A stretch of DNA of 64,000 nucleotides from Candidatus Raymondbacteria bacterium RIFOXYA2_FULL_49_16 (GTDB taxonomy: Bacteria; Fibrobacterota; OXYB2-FULL-49-7; XYB2-FULL-49-35): contig MFYT01000015.1 in the NCBI GenBank assembly GCA_001789205.1, positions 1 to 64,000 on the forward strand. Reading direction: 5' to 3'. Below are positions 26,689 to 35,443 of the stretch, piece after piece; position 1 is the first letter of the stretch; every line of letters starts with the position of its first letter. The notes under the pieces are model-generated. The model ran no database searches. It saw only the letters and a program-made list of their open reading frames with translations, and was not told where the DNA came from. The translations under genes were made by a program, and so were the position numbers.

Positions 26689-28058
26689 AAATGTGGGAAG
26701 GACGCTTTTCTCAAAAAAATGCGCCGGCCATGGAACGGTTCAACCGGTCGCTCGGGTTCGACAAACGTCTTATTGCCGAGGACATCGCGGGCAGCGTGGC
26801 CTATGCCCGGGCCCTGGCAAAGGCCGGTTTGCTTTCAAAAAACGAGGCCGCGGCCATTGTCCGGGGCCTTGATAAAATGCGTTCGCATCCGGCCGCGCTC
26901 AGGTTTACGGCGGCTGACGAGGACATTCATATGGCCATCGAGCGCATCTTGTCAGAGCGTATTGGCACGCCGGGAAAAAAGCTCCATACGGGCAGGTCGC
27001 GCAACAGCCAGATCGCGCTCGATACGCGGCTCTATCTTAAAAAAGAGATATACTCTCTGGACGCGGCCCTGCGGACACTTATGCGGGCCGTACTGACACG
27101 GGCTGAAAAGACAACCACGGTCATTATGCCCGCATTTACCCATCTTCAAAAAGCGCAGCCTGTGCTCATGGCGCACTATTTTTTAAGCTGGTTCTTTATG
27201 CTCGAACGCGACCTGCGCCGCTTTTCACAGTGCTTGGTCACTGTCGACGTGCTGCCCTTGGGATCCGGGGCGCTGGCTGGCAGCGCCTACCCCATTGACC
27301 GCGCCTTTCTTGCGCGGGCCCTCGGGTTTAGCGCAATGAGCGACAACAGCATTGACGCGGTAAGCGACCGGGATTATATGCTCGAGTTCATGTCGTGCGC
27401 GGCCATTACTGCAATGCACCTGTCGCGTTTTGCCGAGGACCTCGTCATCTTCTCCTCGCCGGGATACGGCTTTTTCGAGCTTGCGGACGCTTATGCCACG
27501 GGCAGCAGCATGATGCCCAACAAGAAGAACCCCGATTCTCTTGAATTGGTGCGGGGGAAGACCGGCCGTGTCTATGGCAACCTGGTAACGCTGCTGACGG
27601 TCATGAAGGGCCTGCCGCTCACTTACAACAAAGACATGCAGGAAGACAAGGAACCGCTTTTCGATACCATTGATACGCTCGACGGGTGCCTTGAAATTTT
27701 CACCGGCGTTTTAGACACCCTGACGGTCAATCCGGAGCGAGTCGCGGCCATGCTCTCTGCCGACCTTTTGGCCACGGATCTTGCCGACGCGCTTACGAAA
27801 AATAAGACGCCCTTCCGCGAGGCGCACGCTATTGTGGGCCGCATTGTGCGCGACTGCGCGCAGAAAGGCGTGCCGCTCGAAACACTCACGCATGCCGATC
27901 TGCGGAAGTATTCCCCCCGAGTACCCGGGACATTCTCGTTCTGCTATCATACCAGCATCGCGGCCCGTTCGCTTCCCGGAGGCACAGGGTCCTCATCGGT
28001 CCGGGCGCAAATCTGCAAAGCCCGGACTATCCTGAAAAGGAAAACGTATGACATCTAG
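26685..28058 (+). CDS. argH: Argininosuccinate lyase
   Basis: Protein of 457 aa from ATG 26685, overlapping recJ by 4 bp. MWEGRFSQKNAPAMERFNRSL at the start, HTGRSRNSQIALDTRL, and the fumarase/aspartase signature GSSMMPNKKNPD (about residues 275-286) identify it securely. It splits argininosuccinate into arginine and fumarate, the final step of arginine synthesis. No other arg genes are in the window. Confidence 0.97.
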   Translation: MKMWEGRFSQKNAPAMERFNRSLGFDKRLIAEDIAGSVAYARALAKAGLLSKNEAAAIVRGLDKMRSHPAALRFTAADEDIHMAIERILSERIGTPGKKLHTGRSRNSQIALDTRLYLKKEIYSLDAALRTLMRAVLTRAEKTTTVIMPAFTHLQKAQPVLMAHYFLSWFFMLERDLRRFSQCLVTVDVLPLGSGALAGSAYPIDRAFLARALGFSAMSDNSIDAVSDRDYMLEFMSCAAITAMHLSRFAEDLVIFSSPGYGFFELADAYATGSSMMPNKKNPDSLELVRGKTGRVYGNLVTLLTVMKGLPLTYNKDMQEDKEPLFDTIDTLDGCLEIFTGVLDTLTVNPERVAAMLSADLLATDLADALTKNKTPFREAHAIVGRIVRDCAQKGVPLETLTHADLRKYSPRVPGTFSFCYHTSIAARSLPGGTGSSSVRAQICKARTILKRKTYDI

Positions 28059-28983
28059 AAATAGTCTGGCGGCCTTTTTTGTTTTGGCTGTTTGTTCGCT
28101 TTGCGCCAGCGCCGCGACCACGTTGGGGCTGCTGCCATTTACAAACAGTTCTTCGTACCAGGGCAACTGGGATCTTTCGCTCGACGTGCCGCGCTATGTC
28201 GAGGCCGACTTGCGCAAGACCTATACCGTGGTGCCTTTTGACACCATTTTTGCCTTTATTAAGGCGAGCAAAATAACGCCATCGGACCTGAACACGCCCG
28301 CGGGCAAGCAGCGCATTGCGCGTAAATTCAACATTGATTTTATTATTGACGCAACGATCTCTGATTTTCTGGTACGCAAACGCGTGATGGGCGAGGGAAA
28401 ATACGGCGGCCTGAAAAACTATCTTGCGCACATCAAGGCGTCTATGAGCGTTTTCAACCGCGATGAGAACGGCGCGTTATTCAAGGAAGTGATTGAAGCG
28501 GAGAAGAAAGAGACCCTTACGGCGATTAATCTGGGCAAGCTCTCGGACGACGAAGAGATGTTTCTGAAATTGAATACCGAACCGTTTGGTTCCGAGATTT
28601 TTGAAAAGAGCATTGCTGGCGGTCTTATGCGAGAGTTCTGCGATAAAATGCATTCCGCTATTCAGCGGCTGCCCGCGCCGGTCTATAGAAAGAACGACGC
28701 GCGGAAACTGGTTAAAAACGCACGCATCGTTGATATCAAGGACGCGGACATTTACATCAATGCGGGCTCCGATGACCAAGTGACAGTGGGAGATTTTTAC
28801 CCGGTCTACGCGCCGGGAGACACGATTAAGGACCCTGATACGGGCGAAGTACTCGGCGTGTCCGACAAATTCATCGGCCGCATCAGGATCACTTTTGTAC
28901 AAGCGTCCCATTTTTCCCGCGCCGAGAGTATTGAAAAGACGCAGCCCTTTTCAATCAAAGACATGGTTCGGATAGAAAAATAA
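28048..28983 (+). CDS. Exported protein with FlgT/CsgG-like architecture
   Basis: Protein of 311 aa with a signal peptide (MTSRNSLAAFFVLAVCSLCASA). Residues 25-200 resemble CsgG or TolB-N-like lipoprotein folds (TTLGLLPFTNSSSYQGNW, YVEADLRKTYTVVPFDTIFAFI, FNIDFIIDATISDFLVR). The C-terminal part (DIYINAGSDDQVTVGDFYPVY, DPDTGEVLGVSDKFIGRIRITFVQ) has the FlgT C-terminal pattern. There is no lipobox Cys. A periplasmic or envelope role is likely. It overlaps the end of argH by 11 bp, with AAAAGGA upstream. Confidence 0.6.
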   Translation: MTSRNSLAAFFVLAVCSLCASAATTLGLLPFTNSSSYQGNWDLSLDVPRYVEADLRKTYTVVPFDTIFAFIKASKITPSDLNTPAGKQRIARKFNIDFIIDATISDFLVRKRVMGEGKYGGLKNYLAHIKASMSVFNRDENGALFKEVIEAEKKETLTAINLGKLSDDEEMFLKLNTEPFGSEIFEKSIAGGLMREFCDKMHSAIQRLPAPVYRKNDARKLVKNARIVDIKDADIYINAGSDDQVTVGDFYPVYAPGDTIKDPDTGEVLGVSDKFIGRIRITFVQASHFSRAESIEKTQPFSIKDMVRIEK

Positions 28984-28996
28984 GGGAGGTCTTTGC

Positions 28997-30031
28997 ATGA
29001 AGGCGTTTGCGCTTACCGGTATCCGGCGCATGGCATTGCGCGATATTCCCGACCCAATCATCACCAAACCCAACCAGGCACTCCTTAAAATCGCGGCTGT
29101 CGGCATCTGCGGATCAGATGTCCATTATTACCGGACTGGACGCGTTGGCTCCCAGATAGTGCGTTATCCTTTTATCGTTGGTCATGAGTGCTCCGCAGTT
29201 GTTTGCGCAATCGGCAAAAAGGTCAAAAAGGTGAAACCCGGCATGCGGGTGGCTGTTGAGCCCGCAATGCCCTGTCATGCGTGCGACCAATGCCATATGG
29301 GCAGGGAAAACACCTGCCGGAACCTAGGGTTTTTAGGTTGTCCGGGGCAGGCTGAGGGAAGTTTGTGCGAGTATCTCGTTATGCCTGAAGAGTGCTGTTT
29401 GCCGATTCCCAAATCAATGACATTTGAAGAAGCCGCCCTTGTTGAGCCGCTCTCTATTGGGTTGTACGCGTTCCAATTGGCCAAACTTAAAAAAGGGTCG
29501 CGCATTGCGGTTTTGGGTAGCGGGCCAATAGGTCTTTCGGTACTTGCCGCTGCGCACACAGAAGGCGCCAAGGCGGTATATATGACCGATATACGTGACT
29601 ATCGGTGCGCCATTGCCAAGAAAGCAGGGGCATTGTGGAGCGGCAATCCGCACAAGGCCGGTATTGTCCCGGCAATTTTACGCAAGGACCCTTTGGGACT
29701 CGACGCGGTGTTTGAGTGCGCTGGAGAGCAGGAGAGTTTTGACCAGGCCGTTGATCTTTTACGGCCCGGCGGTACAGTAGTCATGGTGGGCATTCCTGAG
29801 TTTGACCGGCTTTCCTTTACGATTGATAAGGCACGGCGCAAGGAAATAGCCATTCTCAATGTACGGCGGCAGAACCACTGTACCGAGAAGGCCCTAAAAT
29901 ATATTGCGCAGGGCAAGATAAAACCCGGCTATATGGTCACCCACAGGTTTGCCTTTAAAGACGCTCAAAAGGGATTTGATTTTGTCGATGGCTACAAAGA
30001 CGGTGTTGTCAAAGCAATGATTTTGTTCTAG
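28997..30031 (+). CDS. Zinc-dependent medium-chain dehydrogenase (sorbitol/L-iditol DH-like)
   Basis: Protein of 344 aa with GGGAGGT upstream. The zinc-enzyme signature GHECSAVVCAIGKKVKKVKPG, catalytic-zinc ligands (VGICGSDVHYYRTGRVG, GHE), the structural-zinc Cys cluster CHACDQCHMGRENTC, and NAD-binding AVLGSGPIGLS are present. The combination with HYYRTGRVG is typical of polyol dehydrogenases that oxidise sorbitol or xylitol with NAD+. The exact substrate cannot be told. Confidence 0.88.
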   Translation: MKAFALTGIRRMALRDIPDPIITKPNQALLKIAAVGICGSDVHYYRTGRVGSQIVRYPFIVGHECSAVVCAIGKKVKKVKPGMRVAVEPAMPCHACDQCHMGRENTCRNLGFLGCPGQAEGSLCEYLVMPEECCLPIPKSMTFEEAALVEPLSIGLYAFQLAKLKKGSRIAVLGSGPIGLSVLAAAHTEGAKAVYMTDIRDYRCAIAKKAGALWSGNPHKAGIVPAILRKDPLGLDAVFECAGEQESFDQAVDLLRPGGTVVMVGIPEFDRLSFTIDKARRKEIAILNVRRQNHCTEKALKYIAQGKIKPGYMVTHRFAFKDAQKGFDFVDGYKDGVVKAMILF

Positions 30032-30073
30032 GAAAAGCGTCCAGGCTAACGATCGAGTTTCCAAACAACCGTA

Positions 30074-30937
30074 TCACATTTCTTTTCGTAAAGATCCTGA
30101 AAGAATGATATTCCGCCTGATGGAAGCCTCGACCGGCTGGCACGGTCCGCGGCCGCTGGTACTGTCGATAACAAGACTGCCGTCTCCCATGAGAGAAATG
30201 TAACCATTGTCAAGGCACGTTTTTATATCAATGCCACCGGCCCATTGGCCGGAATGAAGCGCAAGGGTCATGCTGGCCGGTTTTGTACGCGAAACAGTGA
30301 CCGGATCAATATCAAAAAAGTACGCTGCTGCCTGATTTTCAGAAAGATTGAATACAAAGGAATTTGTATCATTCTGATACACGAACAGACCGGTAATATG
30401 GATATTTCCTGCCTGGCCTGAAGCAAGACCGTGCTGTTCGTTTTGAAAATCAAGCTGTATTCCACTATACCGCGCTTCCGGGAGCCGCAGGGAGTCGGTC
30501 CCGGGTGCGCATGCACCGGTAAAAGCGTCAAAGATGAACGGTCCCTCCACAATGATTCCCGTTGAATCCGCTTGAAGTTGCAGGCCAGACGCCTGGACCA
30601 GTTGCGCGGGATTCTGCCCGCTATCAACAAGAAAATGGATGGCTTTGACAATGATCAGCGCGGTTTCAGCCGTAAACATCAGGCCCGAAGAGTCTGCAAA
30701 ACCCATGTTCTGCCGGCCGCTGTCTCCCATCACACCAGCGTGGTCGGCGGTTACGGTCTTATACAGAACGTTTGGCGTTGTATCGATCACGATGGAAAGC
30801 GCGGCCAGGCCATTAGGATTGCCGGCGCCGGACCCGCCCGCGACATCAGAGGGGGGCGAGCCGGAACATCCCTGCAGCATGATGCTGCAGGTAATGGCCA
30901 TCGGCAGGAGCATACGGAAAAGAGGCTGTGCTTTCAT
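30074..30937 (-). CDS. Lipoprotein coupled to a TIGR02147 regulator
   Basis: Protein of 287 aa. A lipoprotein signal (MLLPMAITCSIMLQGC) gives an acylated Cys, followed by a flexible GGSGAGNPNGLAALSIVID segment. The rest is beta-rich and Thr/Ser/Gly-rich with no recognised domain. Its start overlaps the end of the upstream regulator gene by 4 bp (ATGA), so the two are made together. GGS-GNP lipoproteins beside TIGR02147 genes are, as I recall, a recurring Fibrobacterota pairing; function unknown. The C-terminus converges with the dehydrogenase gene, leaving 42 bp with no obvious terminator. Confidence 0.7.
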   Translation of the reverse strand: MKAQPLFRMLLPMAITCSIMLQGCSGSPPSDVAGGSGAGNPNGLAALSIVIDTTPNVLYKTVTADHAGVMGDSGRQNMGFADSSGLMFTAETALIIVKAIHFLVDSGQNPAQLVQASGLQLQADSTGIIVEGPFIFDAFTGACAPGTDSLRLPEARYSGIQLDFQNEQHGLASGQAGNIHITGLFVYQNDTNSFVFNLSENQAAAYFFDIDPVTVSRTKPASMTLALHSGQWAGGIDIKTCLDNGYISLMGDGSLVIDSTSGRGPCQPVEASIRRNIILSGSLRKEM

Positions 30938-31779
30938 TGGCGGCGCTCCTTTGGGTCTCCCGTGAGCGGGAAAAGCTGCATATTGACCTGATACACCGTT
31001 TCAGCGTTGGCTTGCGTGTCTGCATAGGCGAGCAAATCCTTCCAGAAAGCTTCCATGCGTTGCTTGATCTCACCGTATGCTGATCTCGGGATTCCCAGGG
31101 TTACGGATCTGATGTCCCGCGAATCAGCGCTAAACCGTTCCAGGGATTCGCCCGCAAGGGCTATGACGCGGCAATGGTAGTTTACCAGGGCCATTGAGAC
31201 AACTTCCGAGGGTGTGCTGATTGCCGTCTTTGTCTGGATCCACCGGCCCTGCGTTTCGTCCCTGGAAATGAGGTTCAACCGCTCCAGAAGAGCAATGCCT
31301 TTGCGGACCTTGCTGACCGAGATCGCAGGCACTATCCTTCGGGACAGCCAGGCGGGATCGCCGGGATATTCGCTGCTGGTGACGAGTTCCCTGATGACCG
31401 GCAAATACCAATGGGTGAAGTACTCGTACTGGCTCTTTTCGAGCACTTGAACTGAGCGGTATTCCCGTGTTGCGATCATACTGCGGAAAGCGCGGTCTTT
31501 TTCTTCATGCGTTTTTGCATGGTCGAATGCTGCCATTGTAATAAAATGTTCAGTCTCTTTTTTTGTAAGGCCAAGGGATTCGGCAAAGGCAAGAACCCCT
31601 TCGGACTGGATGTTGAGTTTGCGGTCCCTGATAAGCTGCAGAAAGTTGGGTGATGTGGAGCGGGCCATTTTTGCAAAGGAACGCAAAGAAAAGCGGCGCA
31701 TAGACGACTTCATGAAATTGAATACATCGACCAGATAATGCCGGTAATCGATGTATGTGAAAATATCCGGACGATCCAT
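30934..31779 (-). CDS. TIGR02147 family putative regulator
   Basis: Protein of 281 aa starting MDRPDIFTYIDYRHYLVDVFNFMK. This opening (D-IF-Y-DYR-YL), the RSFAKMARSTSPNFLQLIRDRK helix-turn-helix-like region and a long helical body (KRKGIALLERL-type helices around residues 160-185) define TIGR02147, a paralogous family first noted in Fibrobacter succinogenes. It is presumed to be a DNA-binding regulator. It reads away from the T9SS gene at 32166 across an AT-rich gap and is coupled to a lipoprotein gene. Confidence 0.88.
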   Translation of the reverse strand: MDRPDIFTYIDYRHYLVDVFNFMKSSMRRFSLRSFAKMARSTSPNFLQLIRDRKLNIQSEGVLAFAESLGLTKKETEHFITMAAFDHAKTHEEKDRAFRSMIATREYRSVQVLEKSQYEYFTHWYLPVIRELVTSSEYPGDPAWLSRRIVPAISVSKVRKGIALLERLNLISRDETQGRWIQTKTAISTPSEVVSMALVNYHCRVIALAGESLERFSADSRDIRSVTLGIPRSAYGEIKQRMEAFWKDLLAYADTQANAETVYQVNMQLFPLTGDPKERRQ

Positions 31780-32165
31780 TTGTATGAAATACTCAAAATT
31801 ATCAAGAAAGTCAATGGTTATTATTCATTTTATCGCTTTATTACAGTGTGTTATAATAATAATTTTAAATTTTCTAACAATATTTTATTCATCGTTGATG
31901 ATTTTTTCACCACTGTTTTACAAAGGTTGGTGAATAGTCCATCAATTGCCTTTGTCTTAGGCAATGGCAACAGTTTTATATCTTATAATCAATGTCTTAT
32001 CTATATTGATTGGTTTTGGCTTTGTTTTTGTTTTTGTAGATCGTTAGTGTATAAAAAAATAATATAAAATAATAATTAATTTTTTTAAAATATTATATTA
32101 TAGTGTGTTAAAATAGTATATTGAATAAAAAAGTGTCAGATAACATTTAACCAGGAAGGGTTTGT
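31780..32165. promoter_or_regulatory. AT-rich divergent intergenic region
   Basis: A 386-bp gap between the divergent TIGR02147 gene and the T9SS surface protein. It is strongly AT-rich (for example 32055-32110) and must hold promoters for both sides; several TATAAT-like words occur but none pairs clearly with a -35. Weak reading frames here have no ribosome site or coding character. Confidence 0.5.
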
Positions 32166-33401
32166 ATGCGGAACACACGAAAAGTATCTCTTTTAATGGT
32201 CTTAGCTATCGCTGCCAGCATCTGGGGCGCGCCACAACCCGATACCACCGGCGTTTTTACCGGAACAGTGGCTGATTCTGCCACGGGAACTGCTCTGGCG
32301 GGGGCGCGTGTCATTTTAAGCAAATATCTTATAAGCGGCAGCATCCTCGATTCGGTGCGCACTGATGCATCGGGCAACTATATATTTGATAGCGTTGTTA
32401 CCGGACGGAACAATAAATATACCATCAGTATTAATTTGACTGGATATGCCGCAGCTTCTGCAACCTATCTCATGCTTACGGCAGGGCAAAGGGACACTGT
32501 TGATTTTCTTCTTGTGCCAGGCGATACCAGTGTGGTGCCTGTTGGGGATTCCGGCAGCATTGCGGGCGTGGTTGAAGATTCGCTCAGCAGCACAGCCCTG
32601 GAGAATGCGCTGGTACTACTCAGCCAGGGCACAGGTTATTCAGGCATTCTGATCGATTCAGCAAGGACCGGAAGCAATGGCAGATATTATTTCGACAGCC
32701 TGGCGTTTGGCATCAAATATACCGTAAGCGTCTCGGCTGCGGGATACATGCCCAAATCAAACGGGAGCATTATGCTGTCATCGTTAATACCCGCCGACAC
32801 GATCGATTTTACCCTTGTGCAAATGGACACCTCCGATAGCTGGGTTGTAACAGGAGCCATAACAGCTGATTCAACAGGCGGCGCACCCATAGAGAGCGCC
32901 CAGGTTCTTTTTGTCCAGAGAACGGGAACGGAAAACAGGTATAGTGCCATAACCGGGATCGACGGGAATTATTCGCTTCTGGTCCCGGCTTTAGCGCTGA
33001 CCTATACAGTCACTGTCTCGGGCAGCGGTTTTTTTACAAAGCAGACCCAGAGGCAGATTGCCGCTGATTCCTCGGACGTATCGATGTTCCTTGTGACCGA
33101 TACGATTGCCACTCTGCCCGAAGGTGCTTCAGGGCCTGAAACAGCAAACCTCCTTTCCGTGTATCCCAATCCCTTCAATGGTTCCGCAACGGTTTCGTTT
33201 GCCACAAGCGGCATGCAGTCAATACATCTTGCCGTGTACGGCATTGATGGCAAACTGGTCACAATGCTTGCTGATGGAACCCGGCAGCAGGGGCAGCATG
33301 TGGCTGTTTGGAACACTGCCAAGGTGCCCAGCGGTGTGTACTTTGTGCAGTACCGGTCAGGCAATCAGACGGTGGTGCGGAAGTTGATGCTCAGGAAATA
33401 A
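32166..33401 (+). CDS. T9SS surface protein with three carboxypeptidase-regulatory-like domains
   Basis: Protein of 411 aa with AGGAAGGG upstream and a signal peptide (MRNTRKVSLLMVLAIAASIWGA). Three beta-sandwich repeats of the CarboxypepD_reg type follow (GTVADSATGTALAGARVIL, GVVEDSLSSTALENALVLL, GAITADSTGGAPIESAQVLF, each continuing into a YT-SV-GY-type strand). The last 80 residues are a T9SS sorting domain (VYPNPFNGSATVSF, VYGIDGKLVTMLADG, VPSGVYFVQYRSG, KLMLRK). It is probably a surface adhesin or spacer. A terminator follows. Confidence 0.85.
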   Translation: MRNTRKVSLLMVLAIAASIWGAPQPDTTGVFTGTVADSATGTALAGARVILSKYLISGSILDSVRTDASGNYIFDSVVTGRNNKYTISINLTGYAAASATYLMLTAGQRDTVDFLLVPGDTSVVPVGDSGSIAGVVEDSLSSTALENALVLLSQGTGYSGILIDSARTGSNGRYYFDSLAFGIKYTVSVSAAGYMPKSNGSIMLSSLIPADTIDFTLVQMDTSDSWVVTGAITADSTGGAPIESAQVLFVQRTGTENRYSAITGIDGNYSLLVPALALTYTVTVSGSGFFTKQTQRQIAADSSDVSMFLVTDTIATLPEGASGPETANLLSVYPNPFNGSATVSFATSGMQSIHLAVYGIDGKLVTMLADGTRQQGQHVAVWNTAKVPSGVYFVQYRSGNQTVVRKLMLRK

Positions 33402-33424
33402 AGAGAGAATAAGGATCAATCTAT

Positions 33425-33462
33425 AGCCCCGTGGGACCCGTGTGTCGCATGGGGCTCATTTT
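33425..33462 (+). terminator. Intrinsic terminator after the T9SS gene
   Basis: AGCCCCGTG at 33425-33433 pairs with CATGGGGCT at 33448-33456 (one G-T pair), followed by CATTTTG. It separates the T9SS gene from the exopolysaccharide operon. Confidence 0.65.
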
Positions 33463-33498
33463 GCTACGGCACATTATAAGAGACCAGGAGGAGCACAT

Positions 33499-34314
33499 AT
33501 GAACGGAGAAACAAGACTTTCTGAATACAAAGCCGTGATTCTATGCGGCGGCCAGGGCACACGGATCCGCGGCGTTGCCGAAGGCATTCCCAAACCCCTT
33601 ATTGATATCGGCGGCAAGCCAATAGTATGGCATATCATGAAAATGTACTCTTTTTATGGGATCAGAAAATTCATCCTGTGCCTCGGATACCGGGGTGACA
33701 CGATCATCGATTACTTCGAGAATTATCAAAGCCGGACGCATGATTTCACCATGACGATTAAGGATAAGAACCACCGTTCGTTCAATGACGAGGTCAGAAA
33801 GGACAGGGATGTTGATGACTGGGAAATAACCTTTGCGCTGACAGGTGAAGACACAATGACCGGAGGCCGGATCCTCAGAATAAAAAAATATATCAAAGAA
33901 GGGCTCTTTTTCGCGACGTATGGCGACGGCCTTTCCGACGTGGATATCGGCAAATTGTTCAGTTTTCATCTGGAGGCCGGCGGGGTAGCCTCGCTCACCG
34001 GGGTTCATCTGCCCACAACCTTTGGCATTGTCGAATCAGAGGGCAATGGGAAGATCACTTCGTTTCGCGAAAAACCAGTATTACCCGGGCGCATCAATGG
34101 CGGTTTTTTCGTCTTTAACCAGCAGATATTTGACCATATTGACAATGATTCAACCGTACTCGAAGACCTTCCCTTCAAGCGTCTTGTGCGAAGCCGCAGC
34201 ATCTCCATGTTCCCATGGGACGGATTCTGGCACGGCATGGATACGTTCAAGGACTACCAGGAACTCAATAAAATATGGAACGAGAACAAGGCCCCCTGGA
34301 AACTGTGGTCATGA
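33499..34314 (+). CDS. rfbF: Glucose-1-phosphate cytidylyltransferase
   Basis: Start ATG 33499 with AGGAGGAG eight bases upstream. The 271-aa protein has the nucleotidyltransferase signature KAVILCGGQGTRIRG, KPLIDIGGKPIVWHIMKMYSFYG, YGDGLSDVDI (metal-binding Asp) and GFWHGMDTFKDYQELN, all typical of RfbF/DdhA, which makes CDP-glucose from glucose 1-phosphate and CTP. It opens an eight-gene run in which all later genes overlap. Confidence 0.95.
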   Translation: MNGETRLSEYKAVILCGGQGTRIRGVAEGIPKPLIDIGGKPIVWHIMKMYSFYGIRKFILCLGYRGDTIIDYFENYQSRTHDFTMTIKDKNHRSFNDEVRKDRDVDDWEITFALTGEDTMTGGRILRIKKYIKEGLFFATYGDGLSDVDIGKLFSFHLEAGGVASLTGVHLPTTFGIVESEGNGKITSFREKPVLPGRINGGFFVFNQQIFDHIDNDSTVLEDLPFKRLVRSRSISMFPWDGFWHGMDTFKDYQELNKIWNENKAPWKLWS

Positions 34315-34345
34315 CAATTTGCAAAGTCAGCGCGAGGGAAACAGC

Positions 34346-35443
34346 ATGAGTCAACTTTTCAATGGCATCTATGACGGAAAAAAGGTGCTTGTCACCGGCC
34401 ATACTGGGTTCAAGGGTTCCTGGCTTTGTTTCTGGCTCGAGAAAATGGGAGCGCAAGTCATGGGATATTCTCTCCCGCCTCCGACCGAACCGGCCCACTT
34501 TAATTGTCTGGACCTGCATACCGGATCTACTATCGGCGATCTTCGCGATGCAATTCTTTTATCAAAGGTTATCTGTGCATTTCAACCCGAAATCGTGTTT
34601 CATCTGGCCGCGCAACCGATTGTGCGCACCTCATACGCTGATCCGGTGGGGACATACGCATCGAATGTCATTGGGACGCTGCATGTGTGCGAGGCGTGCC
34701 GTGCCTGTCCATCAGTGCGCGCACTCGTTGCTATTACCACGGACAAGGTCTACGTCAACCGGGAATGGTGGTGGGGATACCGGGAAATCGATCCCCTGGG
34801 CGGATTTGACCCCTACAGCTCGTCAAAGGCGTGCGCGGACATCCTGCTTGGTAGCTATCGCGACTCTTTTTTTAATCGTGCGGCATACGGTTCCTCGCAT
34901 CATGTGCTTCTTGCGGTGGCGCGGGCGGGAAATGTCATCGGCGGCGGCGACTGGGCAAAAGACCGCCTGGTTCCCGATGCTGCGCGGGCCGCAGGCTGCG
35001 GCCAACCATTGGTCATCCGCAATCCCCGTGCTACCCGTCCCTGGCAGCACGTTCTCGAATGCTTGAGCGGTTACCTGCTTCTGTGCCAGAAACTGCTTGA
35101 GGCTAAGAGCGAGTGCGCCACAGCATTCAATTTCGGGCCGCCTGCGGACGATGTTCTGCCCGTTGAAGAGGTGATCAGGCACCTGAGGATCCATTGGCCT
35201 TCGGTAACGTACCAGGTCGAATCCAGCGGACAACAGCCGCACGAAGCCCGGACCCTTACGCTCGACTGCGCCAAAGCCCGGAGTATATTAGGCTGGGTGC
35301 CGGTCTGGACCTTTGACAGGGCGCTTGAACAGACCGCGTTATGGTACCGTTCTTATTACGAAAAAAACAATGTCAATACCCAGAAAGATCTTGCTCTGTA
35401 TATTGAAGATGCAAAGAAAAAGGGGGCGGTATGGGCACAGTAG
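34346..35443 (+). CDS. rfbG: CDP-glucose 4,6-dehydratase
   Basis: Start ATG 34346 with GAGGGAA upstream (the longer frame upstream overlaps rfbF). The 365-aa SDR protein carries VLVTGHTGFKGSWLCFWLEKMGAQVMGYSL, HLAAQPIVRTSYADPVGTYASNVIGT and ITTDKVYVN, exact RfbG/DdhB features. It converts CDP-glucose to CDP-4-keto-6-deoxyglucose. Residues expected of the catalytic YXXXK appear as YSSSK. The RfbH step toward 3,6-dideoxyhexoses is not encoded nearby. Confidence 0.95.
   Translation: MSQLFNGIYDGKKVLVTGHTGFKGSWLCFWLEKMGAQVMGYSLPPPTEPAHFNCLDLHTGSTIGDLRDAILLSKVICAFQPEIVFHLAAQPIVRTSYADPVGTYASNVIGTLHVCEACRACPSVRALVAITTDKVYVNREWWWGYREIDPLGGFDPYSSSKACADILLGSYRDSFFNRAAYGSSHHVLLAVARAGNVIGGGDWAKDRLVPDAARAAGCGQPLVIRNPRATRPWQHVLECLSGYLLLCQKLLEAKSECATAFNFGPPADDVLPVEEVIRHLRIHWPSVTYQVESSGQQPHEARTLTLDCAKARSILGWVPVWTFDRALEQTALWYRSYYEKNNVNTQKDLALYIEDAKKKGAVWAQ

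Noticed and set aside
31738..32067. Plus-strand 109-residue frame in the AT-rich gap
   Set aside because: Hydrophobic low-complexity translation of AT-rich DNA, no ribosome site, overlaps the TIGR02147 promoter side.
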